Assembly (NCBI GenBank): GCA_013054445.1
Contig: JAAMPI010000761.1
Span: forward strand, 1 to 26,519
DNA length: 26,519 nt
Direction: 5' to 3'
Origin: Cudoniella acicularis
Taxonomy: Eukaryota > Ascomycota > Leotiomycetes > Helotiales > Helotiaceae
This document shows positions 18,400 through 26,519 of the stretch, piece by piece; positions within the stretch are counted from its first letter, which is position 1, and every line of letters starts with the position of its first letter. The notes under the pieces were generated by a model, which saw only the letters and a list, made by a program, of their open reading frames with translations, was not told the DNA's origin and did not search any database. A program made the translations under genes and the position numbers.

Positions 18400-20573
18400 A
18401 TGTCCAGTTCATCCCCAGAAGCATCCCCAACATCTACTTCGGGAGGCGGAAGACATTTCTCCATGTCTACTGACAAGTTCTCCATTGAAATACCTTCACC
18501 TCATCACCAGATTGGGACCAACGGCAACCTCGCCTCGCCCAATCCCCTCAAGTCTCCGAATGCCCGCCGTATTGCAGGCTTCTCCCGAGAGGGAATTCTT
18601 GGTTCAGCCCAGAAAGCAAGAAATCTGTCGCAGTCGTCCGGCGATCGGGAATCAATGACGAACGGAATCCAAAACAGGCAAAATAGCGACGATGGGATTA
18701 ATCCTCTTAAAAGGAGGAGCACTGACGCCGGCATTGACTATCCAAGGAGGAGAGCCACAATTGCCGTAAGCAAACCAAGAAATGCTCACTCATTTGGTTG
18801 TTGACAGCTATCAGTGCGAGATTTGTCGTTCCAGAAAGTCACGATGTGACGGAACCAAGCCCAAGTGCAAGCTCTGTACAGAATTGGGAGCAGAGTGTAT
18901 TTATCGGGAACCTGGAATCAAACTTGATGCCGGCGACAAACTGATATTAGAGCACCTCACTCGCATTGAGGGTATGCTCCAATCGACTTTGGTCGGTCAA
19001 ACTTCTAACCTTGCGCTATCCGCTGGTTCTCCCTCTGTCAATGGAGGGACAAACATCAGCAATGATGATGTGATGATACAAAATGGAAGCAATTTTGTCT
19101 CTATGATCCCGGCTACTGGCCTTGGTACCTGGGCAACTCCGACAAATATCTCAACAATGCCAAAAATCCACACAAACGCCGCCCTGCATCTCCTCCAATG
19201 GCCACTAATACGTGATCTGGTATCAAGGCCTTATGATCCGCAAATTCTCCTCCAGCTCGAGATGTCGAGAGAGCCTCTGATACTTTCAAAGCAACCTTGT
19301 CTCGACCTCTCTAATACTTCGACATACATTGAATCTTTCTTCGCCAAGGTCAACGTTTGGTACGCTTGTGTCAATCCCTTCAATTGGACAAAATATTACC
19401 GCATAGCATTATCAAATGGTTTTCGCGATGGCCCAGAAAGTTGTATTGTATTGCTAGTATTGGCTTTAGGGCAAGCTAGCTGCAGTGGAAGCATTTCTAG
19501 AATTCCCGATTTGCAGAATCCTCCTGGATTGCCATATTTTGCAGCCGCATGGGCTCTTCTCCCCAGTCTCATGACTCGGAATACCGTCCAGTCTGCTCAA
19601 TGCACAGTTCTTGCCTCCGCATATCTGTTCTACCTGGTTCGGCCATTGGAAGCATGGACCTTGCTTAGCAGTACAAGCACAAAACTCCAACTTCTTCTCA
19701 GCGCACCTGGAAGAGTTCCAGCTGGACAGAGAGAGCTTATGGAAAGAGTATATTGGAATGCATTGCTCTTTGAGAGCGATCTCCTTGCCGAATTGGACTT
19801 GCCTCACTCTGGAATTGTTCAGTATGAAGAAAGTGTTGGACTTCCAGGAGGTTTCGAGCAAGAGGATGAGGAAGCAGCCGGGCGAGATGAGTTGTGGTAT
19901 TTCTTGGCTGAGATCGCTCTTCGAAGGTTGCTCAATCGCGTCAGCCAACTTATATATTCTAAGGATTCGATGGCCTCGACACAAAGTTTGGAGCCTGTGG
20001 TTGCAGAATTGGACTACCAATTGACCCAATGGTATGAAAGTCTGCCATTGCCGCTTCAATTCCCATTCAATCGCGCCGTTCTACAAGATCCTGTACAAAC
20101 GGTATTGCGGTTGAGGTATTTTGCTTGTCGAACCATCATTTTCAGACCCTATATTCTGGCCGTATTGGACAATGAACAAGCTGCCATGGATCCGGTTGTC
20201 CGAGATAACTGTCGTAAATGCCTCGAGGCTTCAATCCGACAACTTGAGCACATTACTGCGCAGTAAGTTCAACCCCACAATTGATTATGCACCAATACTG
20301 ACAAGCAATAGTCACGCCGGCCATGTGCCGTATCTGTGGCAAGGAGCATTGTCAATCGTCTCTCAAACCCTTCTGATCATGGGCGCTACCATGTCGCCCT
20401 CCTTGTCGAGCATTCTCTCCACTTTGGTTCCTCATCTTGATGCTGTTGATGCGATCATCAATGACGTCGTAACAGAGGTCGAGCGATACGTCCACTTGGC
20501 ACCCAGCCTCAGCCTATCTGCAGAAATCATCCGGGAAGCAGAAATGCGTCGACGATCTTACCTTGGAACTTGA
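18400..20573 (+). CDS. Zn2Cys6 fungal transcription factor
   Basis: Three exons (18400-18765, 18815-20262, 20312-20573) give 691 residues. Introns are 18766-18814 (GTAAGC...CTATCAG) and 20263-20311 (GTAAGT...CAATAG), both 49 nt; removing them joins RRRATIA to CEICRSRKSRC and HITA to HHAGHVPYLW. The start ATG at 18400 has an ACACC context. Residues 1-115 are Ser/Pro/Asn-rich and probably disordered. The zinc cluster has Cys at 123, 126, 133, 140, 143 and 150 (C-x2-C-x6-C-x6-C-x2-C-x6-C), which in this class binds DNA as a binuclear zinc knot. It is followed by a short linker and a segment (DKLILEHLTRIEGML) that may dimerise. The rest is the helical middle region of fungal regulators, including YLVRPLEAWTLLSSTSTKLQ. 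It is a nuclear regulator; the target is unknown. It faces the esterase gene. No breaks were found. Confidence 0.92.
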
Positions 20574-21560
20574 ACGCGCAATTTGTTCGCTCCAAAACAA
20601 ATCTTAAAATAAATTCCAGTTGGCGGAAAGAGAGGTAGTGCTGGAATAGAAGGACCGACTGCAGCGGTGAGATTCGGAAGAGAGGGATCAAGCCACACTT
20701 TATATTGGATATGCGTACCTACGATGTTTCTTGTGTGGCTGGCACTGGCTGGCGGACGAGCGGCGCGAACTTCCGGAGCCACACCTCGAAAGAAAGGTTA
20801 CGAATTCGAATATACGGGAAGTCACGTTACACGGGTATTCACGAAGAGGAGGATAAGAAGAAGGCGGGGTTATGCTACGGAGAAGAGGAACTCAGATGAA
20901 GAGTGAGGTATGGTGTAGTAGCTACACGATCACACCCAACTACTGAGTGGGTTGCACAAGATATTGAAATCAGTTCAAATCACGTGTAAAATTTAATTTG
21001 CCCACTTCAACAACTTTATCTCGCGATGCACGACGTGAGATGAGGCCTCCCCCTCCACTAACAAAGCAGTTTTGCATGTGTCATGCCACGCAAGCCATGA
21101 CCTCAAGACTCAAATAATTCAGTCCACAGTAAAACGTTACGGAGGCACATGCAATGAGTGACCAGAGCGTATACGTAAAGGAGGAAGGAAGGAAGCTCCT
21201 TCTCCATTCATCGAAGCCAAGACAAGAACACTATATACAATTTCCATTTGTACGACAGACATCTCATCTCACGGTGCTACTCGTGGCTGGATGAGTGGAG
21301 AGGAGGGAAAATGTGGGGACCCCGCAATTCACGCCATTTTCATCTCATCTATTTTTCTTTTAGTGAGATGTAAGAGATGGGATGAGATGAGATGGGATGG
21401 AGGGGAAGGGAGGATCCTGGGGTTACACACACGGTAAAGAATGAGGGGGCGGGGGCGGGCATCACCCCACTTTGTCTTGTTGTGGCTGGTCGTGGCCCCC
21501 TCCTTGTGGTGGTGGGTTTTATACGCGAGTGTTGATTTGATTTAATCTGATTTGAGTTGT

Positions 21561-21578
21561 GGGTTAGGGGTTAGGGGG
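21561..21578 (+). repeat. Telomere-like TTAGGG string
   Basis: GGGTTAGGGGTTAGGGGG contains two TTAGGG units separated by an extra G. TTAGGG is the usual filamentous-fungal telomere unit. Two units can arise by chance in this G-rich interval. Confidence 0.4.
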
Positions 21579-21677
21579 ATTGACGTATGGGGATAGGATA
21601 GGGGGGAGGGAACAGCAGGCCTTGCCTAGTTGTTACACGAGGTGCATGCTGGCTGCTGTCGTATAGGTAGGTTCTGT

Positions 21678-21712
21678 ACCTAGATACAAGCAAGACAGAC
21701 ACTTGTCTAGGT
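21678..21712. repeat. Imperfect inverted repeat in the intergenic region
   Basis: ACCTAGATACAAG at 21678-21690 is matched by CTTGTCTAGGT at 21702-21712 in reverse complement, with two bases unpaired and an 11-base spacer. Confidence 0.7.
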
Positions 21713-23763
21713 ATGGTAGGTACATGGCTGTACTGCACTGTACAAATCCTGCATACCCGAGCCGATCCTACCCTTCCCCCTTGTTCGTTACCAAACCTAC
21801 CTACATACACAACCATCAATCAGCACGAATCAATTGCGATTTTCGAGCACAGATTCATTCCTCTAACAAAGCATCTCGGCGCGAGCGAGCGAGCGAGCGA
21901 GAAGGAAAGAGAAAAGCCCTAACATCGTATTCCCAGGTGTGGTGTGATGGGTGAGACACAAAAAGGAGAAATGGAGATGGTGAAGAAGGTGGAAGAGGAG
22001 GGTGAGGGTGTCCATCTACCCCGCAATCGAGAAGCTTTGATCGCCACGCATCCCTCCCTTCCAGAGATGAGCGTACCATGGCTTGCGTTGTGCTGGTGCG
22101 TGCGGTTTGGTGCATGGAAGGAAGCAAGCCTCCTTCCCCCTTTTTCTTCTTTTCGTAGCATCAGTTCTATCATTTCATATTAATTTTCACCATCGTTCTG
22201 CCTTTTTATTCTCAACTCTTGAGGGAAAAGCGTCGACGCTCTGGCCCTTTTTTGTTGTACTTGTGTTTGGAGTTTAAATTGCAGAGCAGGGAAGGAGAAA
22301 GAGGAAGGTGACAAGCCAAGGGAAAAACACATCTTCCATATTTCTTCCTTCTGTCTTCCATGCATATAATATATGCGCTTTTTTTTTTCTTGTCAATATA
22401 CGCGTGCAAGGATTGCTTGGAGCGGGAAAATGATTTTCAGGAACGTGCGCAGTGAGATGTGCCGATGCGATGCTGCCATGTTGTGTGCTGGGGTGTGAGG
22501 GCTTTGTGGGGTAAGCAACCTAGGGATGGGAGGGAAAGGAGAATTACCGTGTTTCTTGTAGGAATGGATGCGTGCGCGTTTGGGTGGTTGGATGGGGGAT
22601 GCTCGTAAGTCTTAAATGGGTTGAGATGGTGATTTGAGATGGTGGGATGGGATGAGTTGTGATATATTTTTTGGGGGCTAGGGAGTGGTGAGGCTTGATG
22701 CTTGTGCAATGGTGGAGAGACAATGTTGCGAGGTGGGACTGTGGGGGTTGTACTGAGGAGGTAGTGTGGAGGAACCTTCTGTTCTCTTGAATGTGTTGTG
22801 TATGGCTTGTGACTTGTATCTTGTGCAACTTGAAAGAATTGAAGTGAAAGTTTTAATATAAGAGAGATGGGATGCTTTACGCGTTCGGGAGCTGCGATGC
22901 AGAAAGTGGGAGAAAGTAGCGAGGATGGAGCGAATGTGCATGAAATTCAGAGCTCTTAAAGATCGGAGGCAAGAGAAGGGTAAGTCATATGATTTGAATG
23001 GTTATCCTTACCCGACTCATTTATTGGCAAGGAATTTCCAGTACTGAAAAGTTGTAGTCGAGCATTGAAAATAGGGAAGTGTTGAAGTTGGTGTTACTTT
23101 TTCAACACAATATGGAGTGCCCCTGTACATGTCAGCTTTCTTCAGAGGAGCGCTAGACTTTTTGGAATCTTAAAACGAAGTATACATGAACAAGGGGGCG
23201 CTTAGAATTTAACAGAATCCAAATAGCATCCCAATTGCTGGAGATTCTAAAAGTTGTCTTGAGTTCAATAATTGAGCGACCTTTGCGGCTACGCAGTCAC
23301 TGTCGTGTGATTTTATAGGACATTGATCGCTAATTTTCAGCGCTGCTACTCCCTTGTCGCCGCTAAAGTGTGACTTGCAACCGCTGAAGTCTGGCACACA
23401 TTTGCTAAATTACAGTGCATGTTCCCTATGATGTTACTACTCTATGCGCTAGATTATATCTTCGTCATAGCAAGTAACAATAGATACAAAATGCTCTGAA
23501 GTTGAAGTTTGTGGTCCCAGCTTGATTTTGATGTGAAGTGGCAATTTTAGACGAAGGCACCGTCATAAGGGCTCACGACACGACAGGCAGGCTCCTCATC
23601 TTCACTTGCCTTCTCAATGACACCAACATAGCCTTCACACAAACAATCTGCAATTCAAAAGCCAGTCAAAAGCCGGCAATGCCCGCTTCTGTCAAGTTCC
23701 TAATTCCGTACGCAGCCTTCCCAAAAAGAATTCATTACAAGATTTCTTGAGCGCATTACAGTC

Positions 23764-24315
23764 ATGACCGCTTCAATTTCGAACTACCCGCCATACACCA
23801 TATCGCAACACCAAGCACCGTCTACTCCATCATCCCCTCAACTATCAAATGTCTCTTTTCCGAAAAGACGCAGAAGCCTCTTAGACATCTTCGAGAGCAT
23901 GGCCGTCAGATCTCCATCGCTCAGCACAGCGCCCTCCTCCCCGTCTCTCTCCTCGACCTGCGCTGTGGAACCCGAAGCTCTTTCCGAGAACATCAATTCT
24001 CCGCCTACTCCCTCGCTCTCACCATCACATCCAAAAGCAGAATCAACTCCCGCTAAAATGCAACCTGAACTTACCCCGATTGCAGAAGCAGAACCCTTAG
24101 AGCGCAAGCGCCCAGAGACAACGGACCTCATCGTGCGCCGTATGATTGGAAGCGCGCTAGGATTGCGGATCCCGAAGAAACTGGATGAGAAGACGATGGT
24201 TGTGGAGAGAGCGTTGAAGATGAAAGGGAAAGAGGAGAGAATTGGGAGTTGGGAGAAGTGGGAGAGGAGGAAGGAGAATAGGGATGAGAAGGAGTGTTCA
24301 GCTTTGGCTTTTTGA
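23764..24315 (+). CDS. Small conserved fungal protein of unknown function
   Basis: The single-exon frame has 183 residues from ATG 23764. Residues 1-110 are Ser/Pro/Thr-rich and likely disordered, with a basic KRRRSLLDIFESM patch near residues 34-46. The C-terminal third is different: TTDLIVRRMIGSALGLRIPK then KLDEKTMVVERALKMKGKEE and a highly charged, probably helical tail (WEKWERRKENRDEKE). The L-G-x-R-x-P-K-K followed by a charged helix recalls short ascomycete proteins of unknown role. No transmembrane segment or signal peptide is present. The antisense frame (23838-24350) is open but Ser-rich and mirrors this one. The plus frame is preferred because of its ATG and the change from a disordered to a charged helical region. 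An upstream exon is possible. Confidence 0.62.
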   Translation: MTASISNYPPYTISQHQAPSTPSSPQLSNVSFPKRRRSLLDIFESMAVRSPSLSTAPSSPSLSSTCAVEPEALSENINSPPTPSLSPSHPKAESTPAKMQPELTPIAEAEPLERKRPETTDLIVRRMIGSALGLRIPKKLDEKTMVVERALKMKGKEERIGSWEKWERRKENRDEKECSALAF

Positions 24316-25009
24316 GGGATTGAGTGTGACGAGATGAAGTTCCGTAACAAGATGGAGGTATAGATTGAGTGGAAGAAGTGATTTTGTGGTTTGGTGTTTT
24401 GGGGGGTTTCACCTTTGACGTGGAATTATAGGGAGGAGACGAGGCGTTGGGGATAGATGGATGCATCAAAAAGATACCCCTTTCCTTCTTCTTGGAATTT
24501 CTGTTTCTGACTCTATCACCTTTATCAAAGTCTGTTCTGACGAATCAATCCTTTGCGGCAGATACAAAATCCGACTTTCTTTGGGATCTAGTCGAGTCCT
24601 TGTCTATTCACTCTAATATGCTCTATTTTTAGAACCCATCCTGCTTCTAGTCGTTTAAAAACGCCAAATCTGCTAGATATTTTCGAGGCATGATGAAACG
24701 GGCAACTCATTCTAAAGTCGATGTCAATGGCATAGCCGTTGGTGGTGATCAACTTTGAACTGAGCTCAAACCGAAGCCTCAGAGTTCGAATCACGCAATT
24801 ATTAGAGTGCAGTATTGTGCAGCTGGGCTTTTTTCAAGAACCGCTGCTATCAATTTTGAAATTCGTTCGTTGAAATATGGTATACAAGGTGAGAATAGCT
24901 GGTTGTCACGCGTCAATCCTAACGTGGATTAAATCCGTTTGTGTTCTGAATTGATATCTAACTTAGATATTTAATCACCTCTCAAAGCACGTGATCCGAA
25001 TCTCAAACC
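24316..25009. other. Intergenic region
   Basis: No gene recognised. A Box-A-like TGGCATAGCCGTTGG near 24728 and GTTCGAATC at 24784 look tRNA-like, but the stems do not form (see rejected items). Confidence 0.4.
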
Positions 25010-25141
25010 ATGCCCACTACCCACCACTGCATGTGCTGTAATACAAATGGATTCTGCTCAAAGCACCAAGTCAAGTGCGACATCCACCCAAAGGTCACCT
25101 ACTACAACCCTCAGAAGTGTAAGAAATGTAATCGCGCATAG
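25010..25141 (+). CDS. Cys/His-rich 43-residue small ORF
   Basis: ATG 25010 to TAG 25141 encodes 43 residues starting MPTTHHCMCCNTNGFCSKHQ and ending QKCKKCNRA. It has seven or more Cys and several His residues in a zinc-ribbon-like arrangement (CxCC, C, H, C, H, then CxxC). I do not know its function. The spacing recalls short fungal Cys-rich proteins, but I cannot confirm a family. A second frame from ATG 25047 overlaps it, so at most one may be real. If genuine it would be a small metal-binding protein, or the N-terminal exon of a larger one. Confidence 0.35.
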   Translation: MPTTHHCMCCNTNGFCSKHQVKCDIHPKVTYYNPQKCKKCNRA

Positions 25142-25274
25142 TTTGTGGGGCGCGCTGAGAAGTTGTGCGATTGGAGACTCGGTGGACGTACGAGCTGTTG
25201 GTGATATAACGGATGTGACTCTGCTTGCTCAGGGGGGTTACAATTCGATTTGGCTTGTAAAGTTGCGTGCATAG
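25047..25274 (+). pseudogene. APH-like N-lobe fragment
   Basis: The 75-codon frame ends GDITDVTLLAQGGYNSIWLV then KLRA and a stop. The D-V-T-L-L-A-Q-G-G-Y-N-x-I-W-L-V segment has the look of the glycine-rich ATP-binding strand that opens many fungal APH-type phosphotransferases. The rest of the domain (HGD motif, C-lobe) is not found downstream, where repeats and transposon sequence begin. The first 45 residues are Ser/Thr-rich and not recognised. It is probably the truncated head of a kinase-like gene, or a first exon whose partner I missed. It overlaps the Cys-rich ORF in another frame. Confidence 0.4.
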
Positions 25275-25745
25275 CTTAAGATAAAGTGCAATCTATCAAT
25301 TTTGTTCCCGCCAAGCAATTGCTGCGACTTCAGTGCCCGTTCTTTCTAATTTTTCTAATTTCGTAACGTATGATCTTCGTACCCAGTCACTTGATCTGTT
25401 CCGCTTTTTTTGCGTTATCTTTCCTGTGAATTTCTCAGCGCCCTACCCCTTCTTCACCCTATCGTCCAGAATGTTCTCATTTCGCAATTGTAAAGTTACT
25501 GTAACTCGCCTCGCGGTGGACAAAAATTCCGGCTCATTTTGTCCACGACGAGGTCGCTCAATATTTAGAAATCTAGCTCAAAATATTTTGCAGACGGATC
25601 TCAACCGCAATCCCGCATCCCTTCGAAAACGCCCTTTGTACATTTAGTTTGTGTACCTGAGCCGAACCTGAGATGAATGCAGTATCTCTCGAAGACTTAG
25701 ACCTTACAATCAAGGCACAAAATTTGTTAAATTCACATTTATTTA
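25275..25745. other. Spacer with repeat remnants
   Basis: No gene recognised. The frame at 25333-25647 has no domain. The inverted repeat at 25509-25553 lies here. Confidence 0.35.
25509..25553. repeat. 17-bp inverted repeat with 11-base spacer
   Basis: CCTCGCGGTGGACAAAA (25509-25525) and TTTTGTCCACGACGAGG (25537-25553) are inverted copies with two mismatches. It could be a stem-loop or a leftover of transposon ends. Confidence 0.8.
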
Positions 25746-25892
25746 CAGCGAGATAACATGAGTTTGAATTCCCCCCTTGTCTAGCGTAATAATATATATG
25801 CACTTCTACAGCCTTTCAGTACTAAAATTACGCGTGTGAAGGCTTCGCGCTAGACAAAAGAGGGGGGTATTCAAACTTATGTCACCTCACTG
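25746..25892. mobile_element. 147-bp MITE of the Tc1/mariner-pogo type
   Basis: The left end begins CAGCGAGATAACATGAGTTT and the right end, in reverse complement, begins CAGTGAGGTGACATAAGTTT. The match continues through a C-rich block to TCTAGCG, giving terminal inverted repeats of about 41 bp (25746-25786) and 45 bp (25848-25892) with a few mismatches. A TA dinucleotide abuts each end (25744-25745 and 25893-25894), as expected from a TA target-site duplication. The 61-bp centre is AT-rich and non-coding, so movement would need transposase from a related full element. Confidence 0.85.
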
Positions 25893-26097
25893 TACCTTGT
25901 GTTTATCCTAAAGAATATTAACCAGAAATGGACGACCATCTTCACTTCGTGCAGCCTTACTGAATTTTTTTAGTCTGTTTTCCAAGCCTCAACAATGACA
26001 TGGCACTGCTACCAGCCTTGTATTTTATTCATAAGCTCCTCTATAATAATTAATTTACAAGTTTCCGAATTCCCCAATTAAGCTATCTCCTATAAGT

Positions 26098-26519
26098 TAC
26101 CCCCCCCCCCAGTAGTGGGCACCCCCCTGTAGTGGGCACCCTCGCTTAGCTCACCGCAACAACACACACCACCCACAAAACTTTAAATAATTTAATCATT
26201 TTTAAATTAAAATCCCTCAAACTTTGGAGACTCCTAGGACCCATCATGAAGCCCACTTCTACCGAAGAAGACATCCAGAGAGCGCTAAATGCAATATCAA
26301 ATGGCATGTCACAAAAAAAGGCGGGGTTGGAATTTGGTATACCACGCTCTACACTTCAGCACCGCATAAACGGCCATATTTCGAGGCAGGAAGCTCATAT
26401 ACCTCAGCAAAGGCTCTCTACGGTCCAAGAAGAGCGTCTAACGGAGTGGGTTTTAACCCAGGAGAGCCTAGGCCTTGCACCAACGCATGGACAGATCAAA
26501 GCTTTTGCGGGGCGGATCT
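26098..26519 (+). mobile_element. 5' end of a pogo-like DNA transposon (truncated by the window)
   Basis: A TA at 26098-26099 is followed by a run of eleven C and then two direct copies of GTAGTGGGCACC (in 26113-26124 and 26129-26140). The transposase ORF starts about 105 bp later. This matches the layout of a terminal repeat with internal subrepeats. The other end lies outside the window, so the terminal repeat cannot be confirmed. Confidence 0.6.
26246..26519 (+). CDS. Pogo-like transposase, N-terminal part (HTH-psq / CENP-B-type DNA binding)
   Basis: The 91 complete codons begin MKPTSTEEDIQRALNAISNG. A helix-turn-helix of the psq type follows at residues 8-43 (MSQKKAGLEFGIPRSTLQHR, with the GIPRSTLxxR recognition helix). 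The next segment (LSTVQEERLTEWVLTQESLG then LAPTHGQIKAFAGRI) matches the start of the CENP-B/Tc5-type second DNA-binding domain. In full elements these bind the terminal repeats and a DDE catalytic domain follows; here the window ends first. No stop codon interrupts the visible part, so the element could be young, but integrity cannot be judged. Start ATG 26246 is the first in frame after the terminal-repeat region. Confidence 0.88.
   Translation, partial: MKPTSTEEDIQRALNAISNGMSQKKAGLEFGIPRSTLQHRINGHISRQEAHIPQQRLSTVQEERLTEWVLTQESLGLAPTHGQIKAFAGRI

Larger units (their letters stand above)
20574..23763. other. 3.2-kb non-coding, simple-sequence-rich interval
   Basis: No supported gene. Frames here come from skewed composition: GAGATGGGATG-type repeats at 21258-21410, purine-rich plus strand at 21940-22010, and GT/GA-rich sequence at 22440-22920 whose minus frames are His/Thr/Pro/Ser low-complexity. 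A GCGA repeat lies at about 21880-21900. It may hold the promoter of the gene at 23764 or an unrecognised non-coding transcript. Confidence 0.5.

Noticed and set aside
19466..20059. 197-codon antisense and 137-codon overlapping frames in the Zn2Cys6 gene
   Set aside because: They lie wholly inside the well-supported regulator exon and have no domain.
21561..21578. Interstitial telomere or chromosome-end signal
   Set aside because: Only two imperfect TTAGGG units in a G-rich tract; not enough to infer a fusion or a nearby telomere.
21571..22941. Many frames of 61-94 codons on both strands
   Set aside because: Low-complexity composition (His, Thr, Pro, Ser or Lys, Glu) follows from simple-sequence and purine-skewed DNA.
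23838..24469. Antisense frames of 170 and 113 codons over the 23764 gene
   Set aside because: Ser-rich shadow frames; the plus strand has a clear ATG and a more protein-like C-terminus.
24720..24800. Box-A-like TGGCATAGCCGTTGG followed by GTTCGAATC, suggestive of a tRNA gene
   Set aside because: The T-stem does not pair beyond the closing base pair and the acceptor arms do not match, so no cloverleaf forms.
1..26519. CRISPR array, rRNA or bacterial operon features
   Set aside because: No regularly spaced repeats or rRNA motifs were seen, and the introns and gene families are fungal.

Overview
The window looks like nuclear DNA of a filamentous ascomycete (Pezizomycotina). It has short GT-AG introns of 43-94 nt, a HET-domain gene, a Zn2Cys6 transcription factor, a secreted type-B carboxylesterase, pogo-like transposon sequence with TA target sites, and decayed genes whose breaks are mostly TAG/TGA codons of the kind that C-to-T (RIP-like) mutation makes. 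The class cannot be fixed from sequence alone. No rRNA, CRISPR or credible tRNA was seen.

Positions 1-9.8 kb are an accessory, partly ruined region. It holds a broken P-loop ATPase gene, an orphan 76-codon reading frame, traces of ankyrin repeats, a HET gene that reads through if one 59-nt intron is accepted, an AT-rich decayed retroelement-like stretch, a conserved small-protein gene without a usable ATG, an aminoglycoside phosphotransferase (APH)-family pseudogene with three stops and a homopolymer frameshift, and a disrupted hypothetical gene.

Positions 10.8-20.6 kb are the healthy core. Two tandem CAP-superfamily (GAPR-1-like) genes and a secreted carboxylesterase lie on the minus strand. 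A 2.3-kb divergent intergenic region separates them from a three-exon Zn2Cys6 regulator on the plus strand. That spacer carries a perfect 16-bp palindrome, a 10-bp tandem repeat and upstream ORFs. Regulation of the esterase by the factor is possible from the divergent layout but nothing in the sequence proves it.

Positions 20.6-23.7 kb appear non-coding, with purine-rich and simple-sequence tracts. A small conserved fungal-type gene follows at 23.76-24.3 kb. The last 1.6 kb holds a Cys-rich small ORF overlapping an APH-like fragment, a short inverted repeat, a well-formed 147-bp MITE, and the 5' end of a pogo-like DNA transposon that runs off the window.

Exon boundaries were set by hand from splice signals and protein continuity. 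Family names rest on motif recognition, not on database searches.
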